DNA from: Pyropia yezoensis
Lineage: Eukaryota > Rhodophyta > Bangiophyceae > Bangiales > Bangiaceae
Length of the DNA: 64,000 nucleotides
Reading direction: 5' to 3'
Assembly: GCA_009829735.1 (NCBI GenBank)
Contig: CM020620.1
Coordinates: 24,774,020-24,838,019, forward strand
Shown here: positions 9,910 to 19,535 of the stretch, piece by piece
Position numbering within the stretch: the first letter of the stretch is position 1
Layout of the letters: each line of letters opens with the position of its first letter
Notes under the pieces: model-generated
The model's database searches: none
The model's input: the letters and a program-made list of their open reading frames with translations, nothing else
What the model was told of the DNA's origin: nothing
Position numbers and translations under genes: made by a program

Positions 9910-12036
9910 ATGCGCGCCCCCGCCAGCGCTGACCCGGGGGGGGTGACGCCCCCGCCGCCCGCCGCGGCGGGGCCGGCGGCCCCCCAGCCCCCGCCGCAGC
10001 GGAGGGCGCTGCGGTCGGCGACGGCAGGGGCGGCGGCGCGGCCTCTGTCGACGACGGCCCCTCTGTCGGCGGTGGCCCCTCTGTTGGCGGCGGCCCCTCT
10101 GTCGGCGGCGGCCCCTCTGTCGGCGGCGGCTCCTCTGTCGGCAGCTCCTCGGCTGTCGGCGGCTCCTCCGCTGTCGGCGGCTCCCCCCCTGTCGGCGGCG
10201 GCCCCTCTGTCCGAGGCGCCGCCTCTGTCGGCGGCACCGGCGGGGGCGGCGCTGTCCCGCGTGTCGGCGCCGGCAGGGCCGCCTCTGCCGCCCCGCTCTC
10301 AGCCGGCGGCAGGCGTCTCCACCGCGGGCACGCCTCGCTCGCCCCCGCCTTCACCCCCGACGGCACCACCCCGTCTGTTGGCGACAGCAGAGACCAGGCC
10401 AATGACGCATGGGGCCGGGGCATGCCGCCCACCTACGGCTGCCGCGGTCGCTGCGGCGGCGCCCGCCGCCTCCCCCCCCCCCCCACGGCCACCATCCCCT
10501 TTTCTGGCTGCAGCGGCGGGGGGGGTGGGGGCCGAGGCGGCGGTGGCGGGGACGAGCGCGGGGGCTGCAGGGGCAGCGGCGCCGCCGCCGCTCTCCCCCT
10601 CTGCCCCCCCCCCCCCCACCCGCGTTGTCCGCACCGCCACGGGCGTTGGCGGCGTGCGCATCGCGTACGAGGTGCTCGTTGGGCGGCCGCCACCGGCAGC
10701 GGCGGCGGCTGCGGCGGCGGCCGCGGCGGGCTGGGGAGGGGGGTGGGCGGGCGGCGGTGACGGCGGCGGCGGTGCTGCCTCCCCCCCCGCCCCGCCCCCC
10801 GCCGCGGCGGGGAGCGCTGCCGCACGCGGAGTGGGGGACGCCGCCCCCCCCCTGGGCGTAGCGGTCCTGCTGGCGGGCATGTGCGTGCCGCGGAGCATGT
10901 GGTCGTCTGCGTCGGCGGCGCTGGCCGCCGCCGGCTGGACGACCATTGCCATTGACAACCGCGGGGCGGGCGCGTCGGCGGGGGTGCCCGCGTCGCCGTG
11001 GTCCGCCCCGGGCTACTCGGTCGCCACGCTCGCCGCGGACGCGTGGGCGGCCGTTGACGCGGCGGCGGCGGCGGTGCCCGCCGCCTTCCCCGCCGCCAAC
11101 CCCCACCCAGTGTTTGTTGGGCACAGCATGGGCGGCATGGTTGCCCTGCGGGCCACCCTCCAGCGCCCCGGCCGGGTGGCGGGGCTGGCGCTTATCTCCA
11201 CCCACGGGGGGGGGGTGGTGAACCGGGTACCCAGCACGGGGGTGCTCCGGGCGGCCGCCCGGCTGCTCGCCGCGGGCTTTGACCCCGCCGTCGCGGCGGG
11301 GGTCAACCTGGACCTCCACTTCACGCCGGCCTACCTCGCACAGCGGCTGGGGGGGGGGGTCCGCCGGGGGGTCGCCGCTGCAGAGGCGGCGGTGGGGCGT
11401 GCGGTGGGCGCGGCCGAGGCGGCGCTGGGGGGGGGCGGGGGGGGGGGCACCCCGGTGCCGCCCCAGCGTGGGGCGGAGAGGGCTGGCCATAGGACGGGGG
11501 GGGGCGGGGACACTGACAGCAGCAGCAGCAGCGGCGGCAGCGCCGCTGACGACGGCGCTGACGCGGTTGGCGGCGGCGGCGGTGGCGACGGCGATGACCC
11601 GGCCGGACGCCCGTCGGCGGCTGCGGCGTCGTCAGCGGCAACGGCGGCGGGCATCCTCCGCCGCGACGCCTACTTTGCGCGCTACACGGCCAACGACGAG
11701 GGGGCGGCGGAGAAGGCCGACGGCTCAACGTTTTGGGGCCACCTCGCAACGGTCGCGTCCCACCGGCTGGCGGCCGACGAGCTGGCCGAGCTCCGCAGCC
11801 CCGCCCGCCCCGTGGCGGTTGTCTACGGCGCCGCCGACGTGGTCGTCCCGCCGGCATCGTCGCGGGCGCTGGCCGCGGCGGTCGCCGCGGAGCGGGTTGT
11901 GGAGGTGTCGGGCGCCCACTTTGTGGTGGACGAGAACGAGGCCGCCGTCGTGGACGTGACGCTCGACGTTCTCCGCCGCGCCGCAGCTATTCACTCACGG
12001 GGGGGGCGCCAGCGGGGGCTGCTGGACCTGTGGTGA
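9910..12036 (+). CDS. Alpha/beta-hydrolase fold protein
   Basis: A serine-hydrolase-type protein of unknown substrate. The core runs from about residue 245 (GVRIAYEVLVG, first strands) to the C terminus. The nucleophile elbow GHSMGG puts the catalytic Ser near residue 406, VVYGAADVVVPP gives the acid Asp near 643, and SGAHFVVDEN gives His near 670, so the triad is complete and in the expected order. The segment LLAGMCVPRSMW fits the oxyanion-loop strand, and a TIAIDNRGAGAS block follows, as is usual in this fold. The family is normally ~260-350 residues; here a ~230-residue Ala/Pro/Ser N-terminal tract and a Gly/Ser/Asp insert (about 505-585, in the cap position) swell it to 708. The first in-frame ATG is 9910; 10402 (MTHGAGAC) is a good alternative start. 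The tail GLLDLW ends at TGA. The fold is sure; the substrate is not. Confidence 0.85.
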   Translation: MRAPASADPGGVTPPPPAAAGPAAPQPPPQRRALRSATAGAAARPLSTTAPLSAVAPLLAAAPLSAAAPLSAAAPLSAAPRLSAAPPLSAAPPLSAAAPLSEAPPLSAAPAGAALSRVSAPAGPPLPPRSQPAAGVSTAGTPRSPPPSPPTAPPRLLATAETRPMTHGAGACRPPTAAAVAAAAPAASPPPPRPPSPFLAAAAGGVGAEAAVAGTSAGAAGAAAPPPLSPSAPPPPTRVVRTATGVGGVRIAYEVLVGRPPPAAAAAAAAAAAGWGGGWAGGGDGGGGAASPPAPPPAAAGSAAARGVGDAAPPLGVAVLLAGMCVPRSMWSSASAALAAAGWTTIAIDNRGAGASAGVPASPWSAPGYSVATLAADAWAAVDAAAAAVPAAFPAANPHPVFVGHSMGGMVALRATLQRPGRVAGLALISTHGGGVVNRVPSTGVLRAAARLLAAGFDPAVAAGVNLDLHFTPAYLAQRLGGGVRRGVAAAEAAVGRAVGAAEAALGGGGGGGTPVPPQRGAERAGHRTGGGGDTDSSSSSGGSAADDGADAVGGGGGGDGDDPAGRPSAAAASSAATAAGILRRDAYFARYTANDEGAAEKADGSTFWGHLATVASHRLAADELAELRSPARPVAVVYGAADVVVPPASSRALAAAVAAERVVEVSGAHFVVDENEAAVVDVTLDVLRRAAAIHSRGGRQRGLLDLW
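10045..10250 (+). repeat. ~18 bp coding minisatellite in the hydrolase N terminus
   Basis: About ten imperfect copies of CCCCTCTGTCGGCGGCGG, with 12 and 15 bp variants. In the hydrolase frame they encode repeats of AAPLS. All length variants are multiples of three, so the frame is kept. Confidence 0.85.
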
Positions 12037-12382
12037 GCTTCCCCCCCCCTTCGTTGGATGTGTTTGGGGGGGGGGGGGGGGGTTCGGGGGCTGTGACGCA
12101 CTCCCACTGCCGTGGTCTGTTGCTTTGAGAGGGGGGGCCGAATGCCGTGGCGGGAGACTGGGCGAGGGCGGCCGACACCCTACCCACCCGCCACGGTCCC
12201 CCCCGTGCCTATTATTCCCGCCGGCGTGTGCGCTCGCCAGCGTAGCGGCCGCCGCCTCGCCCCCCTCTGCCGCCCGCCACCGCCGTGCCTGCCGTTGCGG
12301 CGCCCTGCGACAGCCGTAATTCTTGCTGCGTGTACGTCAGCCACTCCTACGACGGCCGTAGCCGCGCCCCGCTGCGTGGCGG
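12037..12382. other. Convergent intergenic region
   Basis: Lies between the 3' ends of the hydrolase (+) and the transporter (-). It has a G run at 12067-12082 and a degenerate second copy of the transporter's C-terminal coding end (see the repeat at 12297-12474). No other gene is visible. Confidence 0.6.
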
Positions 12383-12474
12383 CTACCGCCCCGTCCCCCC
12401 CCCGCCGGCCGCCGCCGAGCCTGCCGCCGCGGCGCGCTGCGACAGCCGCAGCTTCTGCTGCGTGTACGTCACCA
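12297..12474 (-). repeat. 132 bp-offset duplication of the transporter 3' end
   Basis: 12429-12474 encodes the transporter's TYTQQKLRLSQRAAAA (minus strand). 12297-12342 is a diverged copy that would encode TYTQQELRLSQGA. The copy lies beyond the stop codon at 12383, so it is probably 3' UTR. It records a local tandem duplication of the last coding segment. Confidence 0.8.
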
Positions 12475-13712
12475 CCCCGGTGATGGCAACCACCAGGCCC
12501 GTCGCATTTGCCCACTCGAGGGGCCGCCCAAAGGCTACATAGTCGAGCGTGAGCAGGGTGGTGGTCTTGGCGTGGCCGAGCACATTGTAAGACACGGCGG
12601 ACGTCCGGCCAATGACCCAAAAAATGCTGACGTTGACGCAAAAGGCGAGCACCCCCGTCAGCGCAATGAGGCCCACCACCCCGGGGGTTGGCGTCCACGC
12701 CCAGATGCTGGCCGGCGAAGACCGCCGGTAGTCGTCGAGAAGGGGCACAAACGGCAGCAGGCCCACCGCGCTCATGGGCGCAATGTACAGCTGCAGTTGC
12801 AGCGGGTTGGCGCCGAGCGACCGCTGCAGCGCGCCACACCAGATCTGGTAAAAGGCGGTGAAGACGACATTGAGCACCGCACACACCGTGCCCGTCACGT
12901 TGAGCTGAAAGTCGGTGGCGCCCGTGATGGCAATGCCGACGCACAGGCACGCGACGGGCGCACACAGCGGGCGGGGGAGCACCCGCCGAAAGACGACCGC
13001 CTCAATCGCCACCACCGCCGCGACGGTGAGGTGCTTCATGACCTGGTAAAACCCGACGCTGTTAAACTGAAGGCTGAGGTTGGAGAAGACGACAAAGCCC
13101 ATGCCGGCGGCCGCCAGCTTGGCCGCCTTGGCCGCGTCGAGGCGCTTGAAGGGGAAGGCACCGGCCTTCATGGCAATGAGCAGGCCCAAGGTGGTGAACA
13201 CAAAGTGCAGCTACCCACAGCAACGACAGCAACAGAGCCACACATGGAGAGGGATGAGACGAGGAAAAAGACAAAGCCACTGGCAGAGGGACAGACAACA
13301 CAGCAGGTGTGAGCAGCGCCGACGCCAAGAGTGGGCGGACCGCACCGGCCACAAAGTGGGCAGACGCGGCTGTCCACCCCAAACCCCAACGGGAGAGGCA
13401 GCCAACAGGCGTTGCGGAAGGGGAGCAGCCGGGTCCACACAGCGCCGCCACCGCGCCACGCCAGCCGCCCCCGTCTCCCCTCACCCCGCTTGTACCGATG
13501 CCGAGACGCACGACGGCCACCCGCCCAACAAGCCCTCCCTCCCCCCCCCTCCGCCCCCCACAGCCGCGCCTGCCTCCGCTCTCTCCCGCCGGCAGGCCCC
13601 CCCCCCCCGCCCCACCTACCAGCGTCAGGGTGGTGGCGAAATGAAAGCCCCGGTCAAAGACCAGCTTGTTGGCCGACACAATGCCCGTCGACGAACAAAA
13701 GTTGAACGCCAT
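12383..13712 (-). CDS. SLC35E3-like/TPT-family sugar-nucleotide or triose-phosphate-type transporter
   Basis: A multi-span antiporter of the drug/metabolite transporter superfamily, expected in Golgi/ER or plastid membranes. Exon 1 ends at 13620 and exon 2 runs 13210-12383; the intron 13211-13619 starts GTAGGT, ends GTAG and is phase 0. Splicing joins ATTLTL to LHFVFTTLGLL and restores the family's first two helices. Hallmarks: FNFCSSTGIVSANK (helix 1), GFVVFSNLSLQFNSVGFYQ, TVAAVVAIEAVVF, FTAFYQIWCGALQ, QLQLYIAPMSAVG, FCVNVSIFWVIGRTSAVSYN, LGHAKT and VVTYTQQKL. The order and spacing match human SLC35E3 closely. The start shown is the first in-frame ATG (13712, just before helix 1). The frame stays open upstream through a Gly-rich stretch and RSWDPETVAA to at least 13949 without an ATG, so the N terminus may be longer. 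Substrate cannot be told from sequence. Confidence 0.85.
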
Positions 13713-13749
13713 AGCCGCCACGGTCTCGGGGTCCCACGACCGGGTGCCC

Positions 13750-13780
<31 letters not shown>

Positions 13781-13949
13781 CGCCCCCACCGCCACCGCCA
13801 CCGCTGCCGCCGCCCGTCAGACCGCCCCCCCCGCCCCCCTCGCCATTGGCAATGGCGGCGCCTTTGTCCCCGCCGCCCGCCACACCAGCGGGCGGGGGGG
13901 GCAGCAGCGGCGGTGCGGGGCCACCCCCGCCGCCCCCCGCCAAGCCCAA

Positions 13950-15911
13950 CGCGGCAGCACGTGCGTCTCCCCCCCCCCAGCCGTGGCCACCCCCCCCCGA
14001 GGCAAGGCGTCGACGGCCATGGCAGAGGCCGAGCGACGCAGGAGAGGGGGTGAGGGGCAGGGGGGGGGGGGGGAGGGGGGGGCGGGAGCGGAGCAGAGGG
14101 GAGGGGAAAGGGGTGGGGAAGGCGCCCTGTGACGCGGGGAGGAATGGGGAAAAGCAGGGGGCGGGGAAGGGAGGGGGAAGGGGGCAGGAACTCGGATGAC
14201 GGCAGGCGCTGCGGCCCGTGGGGAGGGGGGAAGGGGGGGGGGAGAAGGAGAGAGAGACGCCGACTGCTGAGTGCAGGGGGCAAGGTGGCGGTGACGCCCG
14301 GGATACGAGGGGGAAGGAGGGGGGGGGTAGCTACGACCGACGGTCCGCGCCCCCGCACAGAGGGAGTCCCAACCCGCGCCGGCTACGAGAGGGGGGGGGG
14401 GGAGGCTGATAGCCAGCAAGAGCTTAAGCACGGGGCCCGCCTCTGTCAACAGCAGGGGGTGCGGGGCGGGGGGCCGAGGGGCAGCGGCGCTACAGTAGAG
14501 TACGATGGAGCGGGGCGTCGGCCACGCGGGGTGGCGGACCAGTGGGCGGGGTCAACGACGTTGGGGCGCGAGAGGTGTGTCGTCGACCACCGCGGAGGGG
14601 GAAGGGGGGTGGGGGGCGTGTGCGTCGGCCATGACGCGTCGACGTGTGGCGGCCGCGGCGGGCCAGGCGCGTAGGCCCCTCTGTCTGGGGGCCATTCGTC
14701 ATGATCCCGGGATCCCACCAGCCGCGGCGCCGGCCGGTCGCGCTGCTCCACGGAGGCGGGCGGCGGGGAGGCGGCGGCTGTAAGGCGGTCTGTAGGATAC
14801 AGTACCCCCTGTTCCACATGCAACCTGTTTGCCAGTATGTATAGATAGTTCGCTGTCCCAGGGGGAAAATTGAAGAACGAGCACCGCGCTCAAACTCTCA
14901 GTCGATGAGCACAGGGTCCTTGGAGGAAGCGGGCCTATTCTAGAACCACATGGCGTGTCGCGAGAGGTGTTTCATAAGCTACGGGCACACTAGCGCAGCA
15001 CGCGAACACCTGGTGTTCAGTCGGCTAGTATTCGTGCCCAGACCGTCTCTCCGCTCGATCCCTCCTCTTCTCCTGTGATCGTCGTAGCTGCGGTACTGGT
15101 ACGGGCGGGAAGCCCGCATCCTTTGGCTTGAACGGGGCGTGTATGCGCAGGCCTGTCAGACGCATAGAAGGACCCAACAGCACCGATGAATTGTGGTGTT
15201 GAAGTGGGAAAGCGACTGGGAGATGGAAGTGGGGGGCAGCATCCACGCAGGATACTGTAGACGGGAACAGCCTAGCGCGGCGCCGCCGCCCCCTTCCCAC
15301 GCCGCCCGTGCCGAGCCCCCCTCACCCCCGCCTTCACTTCATGCCGACAAATAGGGGGCACCCTCCCTCGCGGGGATTGCGCACTCGCGCGTCGGGGGCA
15401 CGACCACCAACAAGGGACTCCTTTGTTTCTTCGACAAAGGGCTGGACAACGAGAGTCGGTCACAGATTGACAATGGCTTCCAGACGTCGGTACAGACAGG
15501 GCGGGAGGCCTGCGGGTGCGGCGGCCGGGCGAAAGCAAAAACGACAAGAACAAGAACAAGCACCCACACCCGGCCCGGGTTGGGGTCCAGGGGGACAGCG
15601 CCAGCCCGCTGCGCGGGGTGAGGCTGCACGAGTCGACAGATGGAAAAACCGTGCGCGGGAAAGGGGCCGACAAAACCGGCCGGCGGAGCCCGTCGACCGA
15701 CGACGCCACGCGCGGCCGCGTCCGAGGCGTGGATGGCGGGCTCGACGGGACGGGCGGCGAAGCAGGGGCTCCCCCCTCCCTGCGGAGCACATACAGGGGC
15801 CTACGCGGCCCGCAGCAAACGTCAATAGCGTGGACGCGCACGCACCCCGCCCCAACCACCCCATGGCCTGGGGCGCAGAGGGAGCGGGAAGGGGAGTGAC
15901 CTCGGGTGCCG
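13950..15911. other. Gene-poor region between transporter and RCR-FBA ligase
   Basis: 14040-14450 is G-rich with long runs. 14790-15250 is closer to balanced composition, with no recognisable ORF. 15300-15911 lies downstream of the minus-strand ligase gene and is probably its 3' UTR and flank. Several 100-200 codon ORFs overlap on both strands here, but none has a conserved motif. Confidence 0.45.
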
Positions 15912-17047
15912 CTACCACGCGGTCGCGACCCACCCCCCCCGGGGGGCCCCGCGGCGGGGGGCGTGCCGCCGCCGCTGCTCCCGCACCCGGTTCAGCGCAA
16001 AGGTGGACAGCAGCCGCGCCGTCAGCCCCGCCGGCAAGGGGCCGGTCGGGTCGCCAACGCGGCGGGGCCGCCCGCCACGGACCCCCTCCCTGCTGCTGCT
16101 GCCACCGGGGCTCCCACCGCCGGCCGGGGCGTCCCAGAGGACCTCCCCCTCTGGGCGGTCTCCCAGCAGCACCCGCACCCCACACGCGGTCGCTTTGGCG
16201 CCGTACCACCCCGCCCACCCCCGGGAATCCTGCCCCCGCAGGCACACCACCACCCACCGTGCGCCCGCCACTGGGCCCAGCACGTGCTGCACCGGCTCCC
16301 AACAGTCGGCGGGCGCGGTGGCCGCACCGGTGGTCGCGTACGCCACCTCCACCCCCCCCGCGTCGTACAGCGCCGCCTCCAAGGTGTACCGCGACGGGCA
16401 GTCGGTGCGGGCGCGAAAGGCGGCCGACACGGCGACGGCCACCCCCGCCGCTGCCGTAGCCGCCGCCGCCGCCGCCGCCGTCGTCGGGCGGACGACCGCG
16501 TCTAGGTCCACCACCTGCGCCATCACGCACGGGAGGTAGGTGCTGACAAAGTTGTGGCGCCCCCCCAGCGGGTAGGGCACCTCTGACGCCTCGGTGGACC
16601 ACCCCGCCGCCGCGGGGACCCACCCCGCCTGCTGCCCAATGATGGGGAGGGGGTGCCACCCGGCGGTGCCCTCCGCGGCCGACGGGTTCACCAACAGGTT
16701 GCGGGAGAGGGCCAAGGAGGGCGCCGCACCCCCCCCCGACGCGCACGCGCCGCAGCCATACAGCTGCTCACAGGCGGGGCCGACGCCGTTGCGGTGGGTG
16801 ACCTGCCCCGGCGGCAGCGGCTGCGCGCACGTCGGTCGCCCCGGGCAGGGGGTGGGGGCGGGAAGCGCATCCGCGCCCCCGCCGGCGGGCAGCGCCGCGT
16901 GGCAGGCGTCGCAGTAGTGGGTGCGGCCAAAGCAGACCCACGCAGACGGGCGGCAGCAGGTGCGGCACTTCCAAAGATGGTGGGGTGCGTGCTCCGGGTC
17001 GGCGCACACGGTGGCACTGCCGGGAGTGGCCGCCCCCCCCTCCGCCG

Positions 17048-17078
<31 letters not shown>

Positions 17079-17615
17079 CGCTGCCGCCGCGCCCCCCCCT
17101 GCTCCCGTCCCCGCCGGTGCGCCAGCCCCTGCCGCCGCCGCCCCCCGCACCACACACGGCGGACACTGGCGCTCCTCTGGCGACAAGGAGTCCCCCGCCC
17201 CGCCCCCACAGGCGGCTTCTCCCCCGTAAAAGGGGTCCCCGCAGACCGAGCAGAGGTAAAAGGCCGCCGCGCGGCGCGCCGCCGCAACGTCCGCGCCCGG
17301 CCCCAGCCGCTCCCGCAGCAGCGCATCCACCGCGGCCCGCACCGCTGCGGGGATGGCGGCCACGTCGCGGAGGTCGGGGTGGTCGGCCCACGTGCCACAC
17401 TTGGCGCACGCGGCACCGGCAAACGCCAGCCGCCGGGAAGGGTCGGGCGCCGCGTGCCGCAACTGCGCCCTCACGCACTCTGTGTGCCACCGGTGGCCAC
17501 ACGCGAGGGTGAGGGTGGGCGCAGCGGCGAGGGGCGACAGGCAGATGGCGCACTCGTCCGATGTGTCGGAAAACGGTGGGTGTGGGGACAGGGGGGGCTC
17601 CTCTGGGTGACTCAT
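15912..17615 (-). CDS. RING-Cys-relay (MYCBP2-type) E3 ubiquitin ligase fused to an F-box-associated (FBA) domain
   Basis: A 567-residue predicted ubiquitin ligase. The RING is C22-C25-C39-H41-H44-C47-C70-C73 (CAIC ... CGHRWHTEC ... CAKC). The tandem-cysteine region follows: FYLCSVCGDPFYGGEAAC, PEERQCPPC, KCRTCC, WVCFGRTHYCDACH and a last cluster ending YGCGAC. Aligned with human MYCBP2 (remembered residues), C136 and C228 match the relay cysteines C4520 and C4572, E148 matches E4534, H239 matches H4583 and F229 matches F4573. F4578 is Tyr and F4586 is Leu. An Ala/Gly insert splits the region at about 158-195. Residues about 305-485 read as an FBA domain: NLLVNP, GRHNFVSTYLPCVMAQVVDL, YTLEAALYDAGG, WEPVQHVLG, GARWVVVCLRGQDS and WAGWYGAKATACGV. 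In Fbs/FBXO2-type proteins this fold binds N-glycans. The tail is basic. No F-box is seen, and none is needed if the relay catalyses directly. The start is the ATG at 17615 (MSHPEEPP); one exon. Confidence 0.88.
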
Positions 17616-18584
17616 CTCGGAGAAAGCGGTGGATGGGTGGGGCGTAGAAGAGGGAGCGGGAGACACCCACCCAAAGGGAAGGTCGTGGGGAAAGTGTCGT
17701 ACGTACGTTACAATGCGGCCAGGTGGGTAGAAGACAGCCAGAGGGGGGTGCGGGGGACAGGGGTTGGAAGTCTAGGAAAATGGACGTGTGCGGTGAAGAG
17801 GAAAACAGGGGGGGTGAGTAGAAGAGGAAAGGGGGGGCGCGGGTACACAGAAGAGGACGGGACGCGTACAAGAAAGAGGAGGGGTGCGGCAAAGCAAGGG
17901 CGGCTGGGGGAACCCGCCTGAGTTGACGAGGCCTCGCCTCTGACGATGATGGACACGCAACACGTACAGTATACATACATACTTACAGTACAGCGGTGCA
18001 TCATCATGTCGCGTCACTCGCGGTGTCCGACGTTCAGGTCCTGAAATAATGGGGCGTAGGCAGCAAATAGGTATACATTGGCGAGTCTAAGTACTCTATC
18101 CTATCCTCTGACGGGCGACGACTCTGCTCACCCAGCTCCCAGCTGAGCTGCGCGCCGGCTCTCGTGGCATCCTTGTTTGGCGTGTAGCCTGTCTGCCCCA
18201 ATAACTAACCACCTCACCAGACGAGGTGGTTCTCTACGGCTCCTCAAAGAAATAAAAACACCGCTGGAGAGAGGAGAGTGACGTCAGTCCCATGGTGTTT
18301 TTTTTTTTTGTCCTCTGAGAGTGAGCATCTCGTAGCGCGGCCCCCAACATGGGGCTGCCACGTGTAGTGCCCCTAAATCAACCAGCTCCGCAATGGGCCT
18401 TCGAGGCCCATCTCGAGTACGATACGTGTCAAGAGAATTTCCAGTACGGCTCAGTGTTTACTCTTCCCTCGCATAGTCGAACCGTTCTGCCCTACGGAAG
18501 CACTGCCAAACCCAAGCGCATCCGCTGGCGGCGCGCACAAGCTCGGAGACGCTGTTTTTTTACTGTTTTGATTGGTCCCCTCAC
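17616..18584. other. Intergenic region upstream of the RCR-FBA gene
   Basis: Contains the probable ligase promoter (17616 to about 18020). Repeated GTAC/TACATAC motifs lie at about 17695-17710 and 17960-17995. A perfect hairpin (18207-18231), an AATAAA at about 18247, a TGACGTCA palindrome near 18279 and an 11-base T run near 18299 follow. No coding frame is recognised up to about 18480. Confidence 0.45.
18207..18231. repeat. Perfect 9 bp hairpin
   Basis: AACCACCTC (18207-18215) and GAGGTGGTT (18223-18231) pair perfectly around the 7-base loop ACCAGAC. A T run follows about 70 bp downstream. It could be an RNA structure or chance; the arms do not match a histone stem-loop or a tRNA arm. Confidence 0.7.
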
Positions 18585-18857
18585 CCGCCGGTCCCTGGCG
18601 ACGAGGGCTTCTCGAGCGCGATTATCCGCGCGCTCCTCCTTCTCTGCCGCCTTGCGCGCCGCCTCCTCGAGCTTATCAGCATCCTCAGTCATGCGAGACA
18701 GACCGGGGATGGCCAACATCAACTGGGAAGCCAGGTTTTTACCACATAGAGAAGGAAAAAGCTCACAGGCCCGCGCAGACGGGTCCACAGGGGGAGGCTC
18801 CCTCCCTGGCGACGACGCATGCCCCCCCCCTTGCTGGGAGAAACCGCCTACAGCCGC
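18585..18857 (-). CDS. Candidate internal exon of an unidentified gene
   Basis: An open minus-strand frame bounded by an acceptor-like CTGTAG (exon from about 18857) and a donor-like GTGAGG (18584 downward). It encodes a segment with SARACELFPSLCGKNL, LMLAIPGLSRMTED and a charged helix DADKLEEAARKAAEKEER followed by ADNRAREALVARDRR, probably a coiled coil. Its composition is unlike the Pro/Arg/Gly shadow ORFs nearby. No flanking exons could be placed, so it may be a fragment of a mobile-element gene. Function unknown. Confidence 0.3.
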
Positions 18858-19535
18858 GCCGCATCAGGTCCTGAGGAAGTTCCAGCTACATGGCCGGCTC
18901 CGCCACGGGTAGGCGACATTGTTGGGTGGGGGGGGCGGTGCGGGGCGCGGGGTATGTGTGGTACAGTGGGGGGAGAACAACACAGACGGGTGACCAGTAC
19001 AGCTCGTACCGCGACAGAAACGCCTACGAAGTGCCATGTCATGGCCGCTGCCGTCGCCGACGCCACCGCTCCCGCCGACGCCACCGCCGCCGCCGCCGCG
19101 CCCCTGCTCATTCCCCGCCCCCTCTGCCACCCCCCGCCCTCTCAGCAACCGCTGCCGCGCCTCCCCACCCTTCCTGCCCCACGTATCAACCCCTGCCCTC
19201 TCTGCGACCCCCGCGCGGTCGCTGCCAGCCACTCCATAGGCGAAAGGAATGCACCCCACGTGGACGTTGTGCCGCCACAACAGGCGGGCGGGCAGGCGGG
19301 CGCGAGAGGAAGCGACGAGGGCGGGACGGCGGAGCGGGCACGAGGGGGGAAGCGCACACTTATTTACAGTCAAAGACACACGTGCCGGCACGCGGGGCGG
19401 GGAGGGGCGCCGCGCGGCACGCGCATACGAAAAAGAAAGAACAAACGGGCACCAAGAGCAGAAAAAAAGCACTCGACGGGCGACACTCCCCTCCCCCCCC
19501 ATTCACCGACGGCTACGGCACCAGGGACCCTCATT
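18858..19535. other. 3' flank of the BRUTUS-like gene
   Basis: No conserved ORF. 19030-19180 is Ala/Pro-codon-like low complexity. 19360-19480 is A-rich on the plus strand (GAAAAAGAAAGAACAAAC-like) and probably lies in the 3' UTR of the minus-strand gene that ends at 19536. Confidence 0.45.

Noticed and set aside
15460-16746. 428-codon minus-strand ORF overlapping the RCR-FBA gene
   Set aside because: Its frame gives no zinc-finger or other motif, whereas the overlapping frame encodes the RING, relay cysteines and FBA domain.
15912-17615. A genuine F-box in the RCR-FBA protein
   Set aside because: No LP-x-E-(I/L/V) F-box start or matching helices were found before the FBA domain; the N terminus is a RING.
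18025-18045. B-box-like GTTCAGGTCC suggesting a tRNA gene
   Set aside because: No pairing T-stem, anticodon arm or acceptor stem could be built around it.
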